Made by a program: the position numbers and the translations under genes | NCBI GenBank assembly: GCA_964624765.1 | Contig: CAZUZO010000180.1 | Location: 1-5,569, forward strand | Length of the DNA stretch: 5,569 nt | Reading direction: 5' to 3' | Origin: JAGTVB01 sp964624765 | Lineage (GTDB): Bacteria; Pseudomonadota; Gammaproteobacteria; HK1 | Shown: in pieces, positions 1-5,185 of the stretch | Layout: each line of letters starts with the position of its first letter | How positions within the stretch are numbered: the first letter of the stretch is position 1 | The notes under the pieces: model-generated | Database searches by the model: none | The model's input: only the letters and a program-made list of their open reading frames with translations | What the model was told of the DNA's origin: nothing

Positions 1-52
1 CGATCAACGAATCGATCTTCGTCGTTCTGATCTTCTTACGGTTTCCCCACAT
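1..52 (-). CDS. Probable bactofilin (polymer-forming cytoskeletal protein), 5' end only
   Basis: A minus-strand reading frame opens with ATG at 52 and runs off the left edge, giving 17 residues that begin MWGNRKKIRTTKIDSLI. A short basic stretch followed by (R/K)IDSLI is how many bactofilins begin, just before their beta-helical DUF583 domain. Bactofilins polymerise without nucleotide into filaments used in cell shape and polar organisation. Only the N-terminus is visible, so the domain itself is not seen. The frame stays open upstream to a stop near 203, with a possible GTG at 169, but the residues between look non-coding and ATG 52 is preferred. No strong ribosome binding site precedes it. 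The gene lies downstream of argC on the same strand, and I recall the same argC/bactofilin/erpA neighbourhood in Pseudomonas. The identity rests on a short match plus synteny. Confidence 0.52.
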   Translation of the reverse strand, partial: MWGNRKKIRTTKIDSLI

Positions 53-549
53 TGTTGTTAGCCCATGTTGTTCCCAGGTGCCGGCCTTCTCAACGGTCTG
101 CGATGCTTGTGGTGGCCATGAATCGGCACACGAATAGCGCGCGCGGAAGCGTTCCGTAGGTGTTGCCACAGACCGTCGGGACTCACCAAGCTTCCGAATC
201 TAAGCGGAATCTGACTAGGGTCAGTCTTGCCACGTGTTTATCGCGGCCATGGTCATCGTTTCGTCAGAGTTGCTCTGGAGTACGTGGTCGCGGTGCCCAA
301 GCCTTCGGCAGCCGCACCCCTTGCGGCCAGGGTGTGTGTGGAGGCGGGCGGACCCAGGCCGACAGGCACGTTTTCACGGCGTCCCTTGCAGGTGCGGGTC
401 GGCTGCCTCAACGGCAAAGGCCATCAAACTGCCGAAACGATGACCAACGCCTTTATCGCTTCCTGGGTTTTCGGTGCTGATTCGACGCCCCCGAGGAGTG
501 ATCCAGCGCAACGATGAGCTTGGCCGAGCAATTTCGCGGCCGACCCTTT
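53..549. other. Intergenic stretch without a convincing gene
   Basis: This stretch lies between the bactofilin start and the terminal-repeat element next to argC. Overlapping frames of up to about 106 residues exist on both strands, but none shows a recognisable motif, a ribosome binding site or a natural-looking composition. They overlap each other, as random open frames in GC-rich DNA do. The notable content is an inverted-repeat pair (250-267 and 429-446). There are also small hairpin-like motifs: CTGAC/GTCAG at 211-224 and a TTCCG/CGGAA pair at 192-209. In Pseudomonas, as I recall it, another gene sits between argC and the bactofilin gene. No remnant of such a gene was recognised here. 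Confidence 0.6.
250..446. repeat. Pair of 18-bp inverted repeats bounding 197 bp
   Basis: TGGTCATCGTTTCG at 250-263 is repeated perfectly as its reverse complement at 433-446. Allowing one mismatch extends the arms to 250-267 and 429-446 (17 of 18 bases). An inverted match this long separated by about 160 bases is unlikely by chance and looks like the ends of a small mobile or structural element. The ends do not resemble those of the elements at 550-767 and 2506-2648. No target-site duplication was recognised. The element type is unknown. Confidence 0.5.
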
Positions 550-767
550 AGAAGCTATTGTAAAAATCTCACGAGCGCCGGCAGAGCAAGGCGCACAGGG
601 GCGACAAAATCGTCGGGAACGATTTTGAACAGCTGGAAGCTGGCGCCAAACAGGCGAGCCCCAGGCATGGGGCAAGTAACCACCGGAGTGTACAAACGAG
701 TACATGACGGTTTTGAGCCGCTGCGCAACGTGCTCATGCAAGCGCAGTCGTTTTTAAAACAGCTTCT
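550..767. mobile_element. MITE-like element A with 17-bp terminal inverted repeats
   Basis: The left end AGAAGCTATTGTAAAAA (550-566) matches the reverse complement of 751-767, AGAAGCTGTTTTAAAAA, at 15 of 17 positions. The interior is rich in inverted repeats: AAAATCGT/ACGATTTT (606-613 and 619-626), GCCCCA/TGGGGC (658-663 and 668-673), TGTAC/GTACA (689-693 and 700-704) and CTGCGC/GCGCAG (721-726 and 742-747). No transposase is encoded. The right end touches the argC stop codon, so one stop-codon base lies inside the element while ArgC itself looks complete. A second, inverted copy of its right part begins at 5506. These features fit a non-autonomous transposon-like repeat or a dispersed structured repeat. 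The matching family has not been identified. Confidence 0.72.
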
Positions 768-1798
768 TAGGGCAGCAATGGGACTTGGTCTAAACCGGTG
801 CGCTCGTCTAAGCCAAACATGATGTTCATGTTCTGAACGGCCTGTCCAGCTGCCCCCTTACCGAGGTTATCGATGACCGAGAGCACCACCACCGTGTCAT
901 CGTCGGGTGGCCTATGCCACGCCAACCGGCAATAGTTGGCACCTCGGACGCTGCGGGTCTCAGGATGGCTGCCCGCGGGCATGACATCTACGAAAGGCTC
1001 GTCGCGAAAGCGTGCCTCAAATATCTCTTGCAAGTTAAGATCCGGTTTACGCAGTCGGGCATAAAGCGTGGCATGGATGCCGCGGATCATGGGCATGAGG
1101 TGTGGAACAAAGGTAAGCCCAACAGGTTGGCGACAGGCGCCGCCCAAGCATTGAAGAATCTCCGGCAGATGTCGGTGGCCAGCCACGGCATAGGCTCGGA
1201 CCGTCTCGCTCGCCTCACACAGAGAGGTCTCGATAGCTGCCTTACGGCCAGCGCCGCTGACACCGGACTTGGCGTCGGCGATCAAGCCGTCTGGCCACAC
1301 ACAGTCGCTTTCCAGGAGCGGCAAGAAACCCAGGGTCACCGCTGTCGGATAGCATCCTGGATTGGCTACCAGGCGCGCATGTTTGATGGCCTCGCGATTG
1401 AGTTCCGGCAGGCCATACACAGCCTCCGTGAGCAGCTCCGGACAAGCGTGTGGGGAACCGTACCACTTGTGCCAGGCGTCGGCGTCCTTAAGACGGAAAT
1501 CTGCCGCCAAATCAATGACGCGCGTTCCTCCTGAGAGCAACAGAGGGGCAAGTGTCATGGCGAAGCCATTGGGGGTAGCGAAAAAGACCACATCGCACGC
1601 CGAGAGGGCTTGCGGGTTCGGTTCGCTAAAATACAGATCGAGTTTCCCTCGAAGGCTGGGAAAGAGATCGGTTACAGATTTGCCTGCTTCCCCACGCGAG
1701 GTAATCGTTTCCACGGAAACCTGCGGATGGTTTACCAGCAAACGCAGGAGTTCAACACCCGTGTAACCCGTGCCTCCGACGATACCAGCGTGAATCAT
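767..1798 (-). CDS. argC: N-acetyl-gamma-glutamyl-phosphate reductase
   Basis: ArgC reduces N-acetyl-gamma-glutamyl phosphate to N-acetylglutamate 5-semialdehyde with NADPH, a cytoplasmic step of arginine biosynthesis. The 343-residue product has the usual length for the long ArgC form. It shows the N-terminal Rossmann motif GIVGGTGYTG (5-14), the catalytic cysteine in NPGCYPT (Cys149), the AKSGVSGAGR segment (176-185) and a substrate-binding histidine in GHRHLP (His208/His210). Its C-terminus is a typical NMNIMFGLDE segment ending in LLP. ATG at 1798 is chosen because it starts directly at the nucleotide-binding strand. An in-frame TTG at 1813 would add five residues. The ribosome binding site is weak. 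The gene diverges from yggX and has its own candidate promoter at 1943-1971. Its stop codon abuts the repeat element at 550-767, but the protein appears intact. Confidence 0.98.
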   Translation of the reverse strand: MIHAGIVGGTGYTGVELLRLLVNHPQVSVETITSRGEAGKSVTDLFPSLRGKLDLYFSEPNPQALSACDVVFFATPNGFAMTLAPLLLSGGTRVIDLAADFRLKDADAWHKWYGSPHACPELLTEAVYGLPELNREAIKHARLVANPGCYPTAVTLGFLPLLESDCVWPDGLIADAKSGVSGAGRKAAIETSLCEASETVRAYAVAGHRHLPEILQCLGGACRQPVGLTFVPHLMPMIRGIHATLYARLRKPDLNLQEIFEARFRDEPFVDVMPAGSHPETRSVRGANYCRLAWHRPPDDDTVVVLSVIDNLGKGAAGQAVQNMNIMFGLDERTGLDQVPLLP

Positions 1799-1942
1799 AT
1801 CTACTTTCAACAACCAAGCTTGCTAGGCAAAGGATCTTCCGCAAAGTGAATGAACCAAGAGATGGGCCTCGTCACTGTTACTTATCCCCGCGGTAATAGG
1901 TTCCTTTTCCGGCAATTGTTGTCCACAAAGGCCAGGGCGGTG

Positions 1943-1971
1943 ACGATAGTGGTGCCGGTAGGCTGTGTCAA
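1943..1971 (-). promoter_or_regulatory. Candidate sigma-70-type promoter for argC
   Basis: On the minus strand a perfect -35 hexamer TTGACA (1971-1966) is followed by a 17-bp spacer and TATCGT (1948-1943), which matches four of six positions of the -10 consensus. Transcription would start near 1936, giving an argC leader of about 138 bases. No ArgR operator was recognised. Confidence 0.55.
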
Positions 1972-2014
1972 CCTCTTGCTGACCTCGATTCAGCTACGGC
2001 GTTGGACATCGCGA

Positions 2015-2020
2015 TATAAT
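2015..2020 (+). promoter_or_regulatory. Candidate -10 element for yggX or a leader RNA
   Basis: A perfect TATAAT hexamer lies 122 bases ahead of the yggX start and about 10 bases before a strong fold. The expected -35 position holds AGCTAC, a poor match, and there is no extended -10 TG. The element would need an activator or may be fortuitous. The same AT-rich stretch reads TATTAT on the other strand. Confidence 0.3.
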
Positions 2021-2030
2021 AGCGAGGTGC

Positions 2031-2099
2031 GGACTGCGGTCACCGTTGCGCCAGGAGATCCTTCGGAGGGTAGCATCGGTGTCTAAGCCTCTGCAGTCC
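2031..2099 (+). ncRNA. Possible structured leader or small RNA ahead of yggX
   Basis: Nested inverted repeats define a 69-base fold. The outer stem is GGACTGCGG (2031-2039) with CTGCAGTCC (2091-2099), nine pairs including one G-U. Inside it CACCG (2041-2045) pairs with CGGTG (2077-2081), and after a single mismatch TGC (2047-2049) pairs with GCA (2073-2075). A short hairpin around 2059-2067 closes the fold. A TATAAT lies just upstream. It is not a tRNA, since no T-arm consensus is present, and no U-run follows that would make it an obvious intrinsic terminator. It matches no riboswitch class I can name. The fold could equally be read on the opposite strand or act as a DNA palindrome. Confidence 0.35.
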
Positions 2100-2142
2100 A
2101 TGCTTATGTCACCCTGTTTCGATCGTCCACCGGAGTTTAACT

Positions 2143-2427
2143 ATGGCAAGAACGGTCATGTGCGCGGTATTGAATCGTGAGGCGGAGGGCCTCGATGAGC
2201 CTCCTCATCCAGGGGAACTGGGAACCCGCATCTACCACAATGTTTCGAAAGAAGGTTGGGAGCAATGGCTGCAGCGGCTGCAGATGATCATCAACGAGAA
2301 CCAGTTGAGCACGGCGGATCCCCGAAGTATAGAAGTCATCGAGAAGCATATGGTGGGCTTTTTGTTCGGTGAGAGCGATGCGGGCGGACTCCCACAAGGC
2401 TTTCGCGCCGCGGGCGGAAAGAAATAG
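2143..2427 (+). CDS. yggX: Probable Fe(II)-trafficking / oxidative damage protection protein YggX
   Basis: This is a cytoplasmic protein of the Iron_traffic (YggX) family, linked in enterics to iron handling and protection of iron-sulfur clusters against oxidants. At 94 residues it has the family's usual length. It carries the conserved N-terminal cysteine (Cys7, in RTVMCAVLN), the LDEPPHPGELG segment, the W-x-x-W motif in EGWEQWL, and INENQLSTADP followed by the FLFGE ending of the core. The ATG at 2143 is preceded by GGAG (2132-2135) at seven bases. YggX often sits beside mutY, but here it stands alone, divergent from argC and convergent with the ATP-grasp gene. A folded leader (2031-2099) lies between its putative -10 and the start codon. 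Family assignment is firm. The molecular function is less settled in the literature than the name suggests. Confidence 0.96.
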   Translation: MARTVMCAVLNREAEGLDEPPHPGELGTRIYHNVSKEGWEQWLQRLQMIINENQLSTADPRSIEVIEKHMVGFLFGESDAGGLPQGFRAAGGKK

Positions 2428-2430
2428 TGG

Positions 2431-2442
2431 CGATGGCCATCG
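2431..2442. repeat. 12-bp perfect palindrome after yggX
   Basis: CGATGGCCATCG begins three bases after the yggX stop codon. It is perfectly symmetrical and leaves no loop, so it makes a poor RNA hairpin. It has no following U-run and is not called as a terminator. It may be chance or a protein-binding site. Confidence 0.3.
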
Positions 2443-2505
2443 TCGCAAGCGTTGACTGCCACCCATGGTCGAGTCGGCGTCCTGAGGTCGATTCAGGGGC
2501 GGTGC

Positions 2506-2648
2506 AGAGGTTGTGCAAAAACCTACTGCGCAATCCGATAGCGGCGTTGGGCGGTGCTCGCTCCTCGCCTATCGACTTGATATGCCTCTCGGCTTTGCGC
2601 CATCCGCCTGGCTCTCGGGCCCCTCGCGACGGTTCTTTCACAACCTCT
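2506..2648. mobile_element. MITE-like element C with 18-bp terminal inverted repeats
   Basis: The left end AGAGGTTGTGCAAAAACC (2506-2523) and the reverse complement of 2631-2648, AGAGGTTGTGAAAGAACC, match at 16 of 18 positions. The 143-bp element has an internal inverted repeat CGATAG/CTATCG (2536-2541 and 2569-2574) and no protein of its own. It fills most of the gap between the convergent yggX and ATP-grasp genes. Its right end supplies one base of the ATP-grasp stop codon. Its ends resemble those of element A: both follow AGARGYTGT..., then an A-run with C, then (T)ACTGCGC. No target-site duplication was recognised. A non-autonomous transposon-like repeat is the best reading. A bidirectional terminator role is possible but not shown. 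Confidence 0.7.
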
Positions 2649-3946
2649 CAGAGGGCCGATGTTAGTTTCCACAGGGGTGCGACCACGACGTTGAGCTTCT
2701 GATAGGCTTGGCGTAGGGCTTGTTCCACCTGATGAGGTGTTGATCCCCGGGCGAAGATAAAACCCAGATAACTTCCTCCCTCAGGCAGGGGCGTCAATTC
2801 GTAACCCTCGCGGATCGTGATGCTGACATCTTCGATATAGGGCACCTGGCGGGCCGCTAACACGCCCTCCACGCGGCGCAAAACGCCGGCCCGCGGAGTC
2901 GGGATCATCATCACACCCGCCGCATGATCGAACCGGGCTTGCGGCAGTAGCTGGCGCAGGGCGCCGCGCAGCACCAGCTGTTCGAGACTCATTCCCGTTT
3001 CAAACTGCAGCAGGCGGGCGCAGTCTCCACCGATGGTTCTGGCTGCAACTTCAATGATCCACGCTTTGTCGTCTGCGATGCGTAGCTCGGCATGTACAGG
3101 GCCCTGTTGCAGACCGTAGGCTGCACACGCTGCAAGCACCTGCCGATAGATTTGCTCTTGGGCCGGTTGGCTCAGCCGGGAAGGAGTGACGTAATAGGTT
3201 TCCTCAAAATAGGGACCGTCGAGCGGCTCTGGTTTGTCGAATACGGCGAGGATATGTAAGTGTCCATCGCATAGAATGCCTTCGACAGCCACCTCAACGC
3301 CGGGCAGAAACTGCTCGACTAGAATGTAACGGCGAAGCTCCTCATCGAATTCTGAGCGCACGATGGCGGAAATCCGCCGACAGGCCGCGATCAACTCCTT
3401 CGGATCGTTGGCCCGGATAACACCACGACTGGCGGACAGCGCGAGTGGTTTCGCCACACACGGATACGGCATGCCCGCAATCTGACGTGACAGCTCCACT
3501 GCCAAGTCGAGGCGACGGAAGTAGGGCACGGGTAGCCCTTGAGAGGCGAGGGCGTCGCGCGCCAGATCCTTGCGTCGGGCAATCCGGGCCGCATGTGGGG
3601 GGTTGTGTTTGAGCCCAAGGACATCGGCTACTCGGCTAGCCAGCTCCACGGTGCTATCTTCGCATGCCAGCACGGCCAAGAAGGGTTTGCGCCGGGCTTC
3701 CGCTGCAATTCGCCTGACAGCCTCGCCAGGCTGCTGCAGATCGACGTGCAGGCCGCTTGCCACCTCGGGGACTAAAGAGTGGCTGCCGTCACTAGCGATG
3801 ACAAGTTCAATGCCTTCACAGCGGGCAGCCTCACTGTAGGCGCCGATCCGATAGCTATTGTGCAGCGCGAGCAATAAGACGCGCCGATCGGTGGTCGGCT
3901 CGGGGCGCGAGGGACCGGCCAGGGGGTGAGAGTCGCCCTTAACCAC
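2648..3946 (-). CDS. ATP-grasp carboxylate-amine ligase, L-amino-acid ligase-like
   Basis: ATP-grasp enzymes join a carboxylate, activated as acyl phosphate, to an amine. Counting from GTG 3946 (432 residues), an N-terminal Rossmann-like region (about 20-115) precedes the ATP-grasp core. The core shows Lys126 in RRKDLARDAL, Lys166 in CVAKPL, a nucleotide-contact segment ILVEQFLPG (208-216), the metal-binding pattern HAEL (Glu287) and IIEVAARTIGGD (Glu299, Arg303). The C-terminal 80 residues (342-422) resemble the LAL_C2 domain of dipeptide-forming L-amino-acid ligases. The substrate is unknown. The frame extends upstream to 4069, but that part overlaps the carrier gene's own coding sequence and looks non-native. 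GTG 3946 overlaps the carrier's stop by eight bases, suggesting coupled translation, although its GGAGGG lies only one base away. GTG 3955 is an alternative. The stop codon lies at the edge of element C. Confidence 0.88.
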   Translation of the reverse strand: MVKGDSHPLAGPSRPEPTTDRRVLLLALHNSYRIGAYSEAARCEGIELVIASDGSHSLVPEVASGLHVDLQQPGEAVRRIAAEARRKPFLAVLACEDSTVELASRVADVLGLKHNPPHAARIARRKDLARDALASQGLPVPYFRRLDLAVELSRQIAGMPYPCVAKPLALSASRGVIRANDPKELIAACRRISAIVRSEFDEELRRYILVEQFLPGVEVAVEGILCDGHLHILAVFDKPEPLDGPYFEETYYVTPSRLSQPAQEQIYRQVLAACAAYGLQQGPVHAELRIADDKAWIIEVAARTIGGDCARLLQFETGMSLEQLVLRGALRQLLPQARFDHAAGVMMIPTPRAGVLRRVEGVLAARQVPYIEDVSITIREGYELTPLPEGGSYLGFIFARGSTPHQVEQALRQAYQKLNVVVAPLWKLTSAL

Positions 3947-4343
3947 ACCCTCCACCGGCGCCGACCGCGGCTCCACAGGAGCCGCAGGTGCCGGTCCCGC
4001 CGGTACTGGCAAACACGTTGTTGAAGACGAAGCTTGACCCCGTCGGTCGGCTGATATAGTCGATCTCAACGCCCCGTAAATAATTCAGGGCGATCGCATC
4101 GATATACAGGCGAAAACCTGGGTATTCCATCACCCGATCGTAGTCGGTACGTTGATCCGTGAAGGTCATGCCGTAGGTCATGCCCGAGCATCCTCCGCCA
4201 CTCACGTAAATCCGTATCGCTTCGATGTCGTCATCGTCCACCTGGTCAAATAACTTGACCAGCTGCGCTTGGGCTCCCGGCGTAATCCCCACTTCGTCCT
4301 CGGTGAGGGCTTCGCGAAACGCGGGCATCACGGCTGCATTCAT
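3939..4343 (-). CDS. A-type iron-sulfur carrier, IscA/ErpA/HesB family
   Basis: A-type carriers bind Fe-S clusters or iron through three cysteines and hand them to apo-proteins in the cytoplasm. The 134-residue product shows the family core: GGGCSGMTYG with Cys52, the central GFRLYIDAIALNYLRGVEIDY segment and GSSFVFNN leading to the second cysteine group. In ErpA and IscA that group is usually C-G-C-G. Here it is C-G-S-C-G (Cys120, Cys123), followed by a glycine-rich tail with a further Cys133. An acidic DDDD stretch lies at 36-39. ATG 4343 has a good AGGAG nine bases upstream. A second Met at residue 6 is less likely. The gene is followed, with overlap, by the ATP-grasp ligase and preceded by a promoter with a Fur-like site. 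The argC neighbourhood suggests the erpA position, but the altered tail leaves the symbol open. Confidence 0.94.
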   Translation of the reverse strand: MNAAVMPAFREALTEDEVGITPGAQAQLVKLFDQVDDDDIEAIRIYVSGGGCSGMTYGMTFTDQRTDYDRVMEYPGFRLYIDAIALNYLRGVEIDYISRPTGSSFVFNNVFASTGGTGTCGSCGAAVGAGGGCG

Positions 4344-4352
4344 AGTCGATAA

Positions 4353-4357
4353 CTCCT
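4353..4357 (-). promoter_or_regulatory. Ribosome binding site of the A-type carrier gene
   Basis: AGGAG on the minus strand lies nine bases ahead of ATG 4343 and supports that start over the downstream Met codon. Confidence 0.75.
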
Positions 4358-4362
4358 AAAGG

Positions 4363-4381
4363 CTTATTGATAACTATTTTC
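4363..4381 (-). promoter_or_regulatory. Fur-box-like operator
   Basis: The minus-strand sequence GAAAATAGTTATCAATAAG agrees with the 19-bp Fur consensus GATAATGATAATCATTATC at 12 of 19 positions. It lies directly after the predicted -10 and covers the likely transcription start, where a repressor would act. AT-rich promoter DNA matches Fur boxes easily, so this remains tentative. Confidence 0.3.
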
Positions 4382-4382
4382 A

Positions 4383-4411
4383 AATATACCGCGCGACTCG
4401 AATACGAACAA
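4383..4411 (-). promoter_or_regulatory. Candidate promoter of the carrier/ATP-grasp operon
   Basis: On the minus strand TTGTTC (4411-4406, three of six -35 positions including TTG) and TATATT (4388-4383, five of six -10 positions) are separated by 17 bases. Transcription would start near 4376, about 33 bases before the carrier start codon. The site lies in the 109-base gap after the glutathione S-transferase gene, so the downstream pair can be transcribed separately from it. Confidence 0.5.
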
Positions 4412-4452
4412 GGAGCCGCCGGCGCTACTGGCCGGTCGTCGGCGTCGCCGAA

Positions 4453-5121
4453 CTAGTGGCTGGGCAACAGCGATGCCAGATAGCCACCGCGGGCGCGGAT
4501 CATGCCGTAGTAAAGATCAGACAGATTCGGGACCTGCGCGTGCTGCACCACGGGCTCGGCAAGCAGCGTATCGCTCCACCTGGCTGTCTTGGGAAGCGCG
4601 GTCTTAGCATAAACCTCCAACAGCTTGCCCAGAAATTCCAGCCGCATGAGTAGGGGTGCATAGGCCACGTCCACCAACGAGAACCGTTCACCGTTAAAAT
4701 AAGGGCCTCGACTCAAGATACCCTCCAGCTGCTGTAGCTTTTCTACCAAGTCGGCATGGGCATCTTCGAACTTGTTGGCTGTCTTGGCGTTGATCATTCG
4801 AAAGGTGTCGGTCAAGCACGCCGAACCGAATTCGATCCAGCTTCGATTGAGCGCTCGCTGCAACGGGTCTGCAGGATGGAGACGGCCGGGAAAGACCTCG
4901 TCAATGTATTCGTTGATAACGGCCGACTCGAAAATCACCGCTGTCCCATCGACTCGCAGCACGGGCACTTTACCGAAGGGTGAAATGTCGAGAAACCACT
5001 GCGGTGGATCGGCCAGATCGACATGGGTCAAGGTGAAGGGGGCTTCCTTGTATAACAGGGCAATGACTGTGCGCTGAGCATAGGGACAGAGTTTGAAGCT
5101 GATGAGTTCAAGTTTCACCAC
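4453..5121 (-). CDS. Glutathione S-transferase family protein with CPYA active site
   Basis: The 222-residue product has the two-domain GST layout. An N-terminal thioredoxin-like domain (about 1-80) carries the LCPYAQR motif with a candidate catalytic Cys12, the GKVPVL cis-proline segment (about 50-55) and the glutathione-binding ESAVI motif (Glu65-Ser66). A helical C-terminal domain follows, with FSLVDVAYAPLL as its conserved N-capping-type segment. A cysteine in this position is typical of omega-, beta- and dehydroascorbate-reductase-like GSTs, which favour thiol transfer and reduction over conjugation. The substrate is unknown. The frame extends to 5301, but that part overlaps the rubredoxin gene. 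GTG 5121, with GGAG five bases upstream, places the start at the first beta-strand. The adjacent GTG 5118 is equally possible. The gene lies 64 bases after rubredoxin and is likely co-transcribed with it. Confidence 0.93.
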   Translation of the reverse strand: MVKLELISFKLCPYAQRTVIALLYKEAPFTLTHVDLADPPQWFLDISPFGKVPVLRVDGTAVIFESAVINEYIDEVFPGRLHPADPLQRALNRSWIEFGSACLTDTFRMINAKTANKFEDAHADLVEKLQQLEGILSRGPYFNGERFSLVDVAYAPLLMRLEFLGKLLEVYAKTALPKTARWSDTLLAEPVVQHAQVPNLSDLYYGMIRARGGYLASLLPSH

Positions 5122-5185
5122 GAATTCTCCATCAAATTCCAAGGCGGCATGTATACACGTGAAGGGGACGGGATGAGGCTTTAGG

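Noticed and set aside
160..517. Plus-strand open frames of 69-106 residues in the left region
   Set aside because: They overlap one another in different frames, have no recognisable motif or ribosome binding site, and cross an inverted-repeat pair.
424..822. Open frames inside and around element A on both strands
   Set aside because: They run through the hairpins and terminal repeats of the element, have no ribosome binding site, and no transposase motif is visible.
914..1534. A 206-residue plus-strand open frame opposite argC
   Set aside because: It is an antisense shadow of the strongly conserved argC coding sequence.
1850..2086. A 78-residue plus-strand open frame in the argC-yggX gap
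   Set aside because: It has no family resemblance or ribosome binding site, and it runs through the argC promoter and the folded leader region.
2031..2099. tRNA gene
   Set aside because: The outer stem has a tRNA-like length, but there is no T-arm consensus, D-arm or anticodon arm.
3947..4069. Upstream extension of the ATP-grasp frame to 4069 (41 extra residues)
   Set aside because: It lies entirely inside the carrier gene in another frame, its residues are Pro/Ala/Ser-rich and unlike the family N-terminus, and a GTG at the carrier stop gives a natural start.
4419..4435. CCGGC/GCCGG hairpin after the GST gene as an intrinsic terminator
   Set aside because: The stem is five pairs with a seven-base loop, and no U-run follows on the minus strand.
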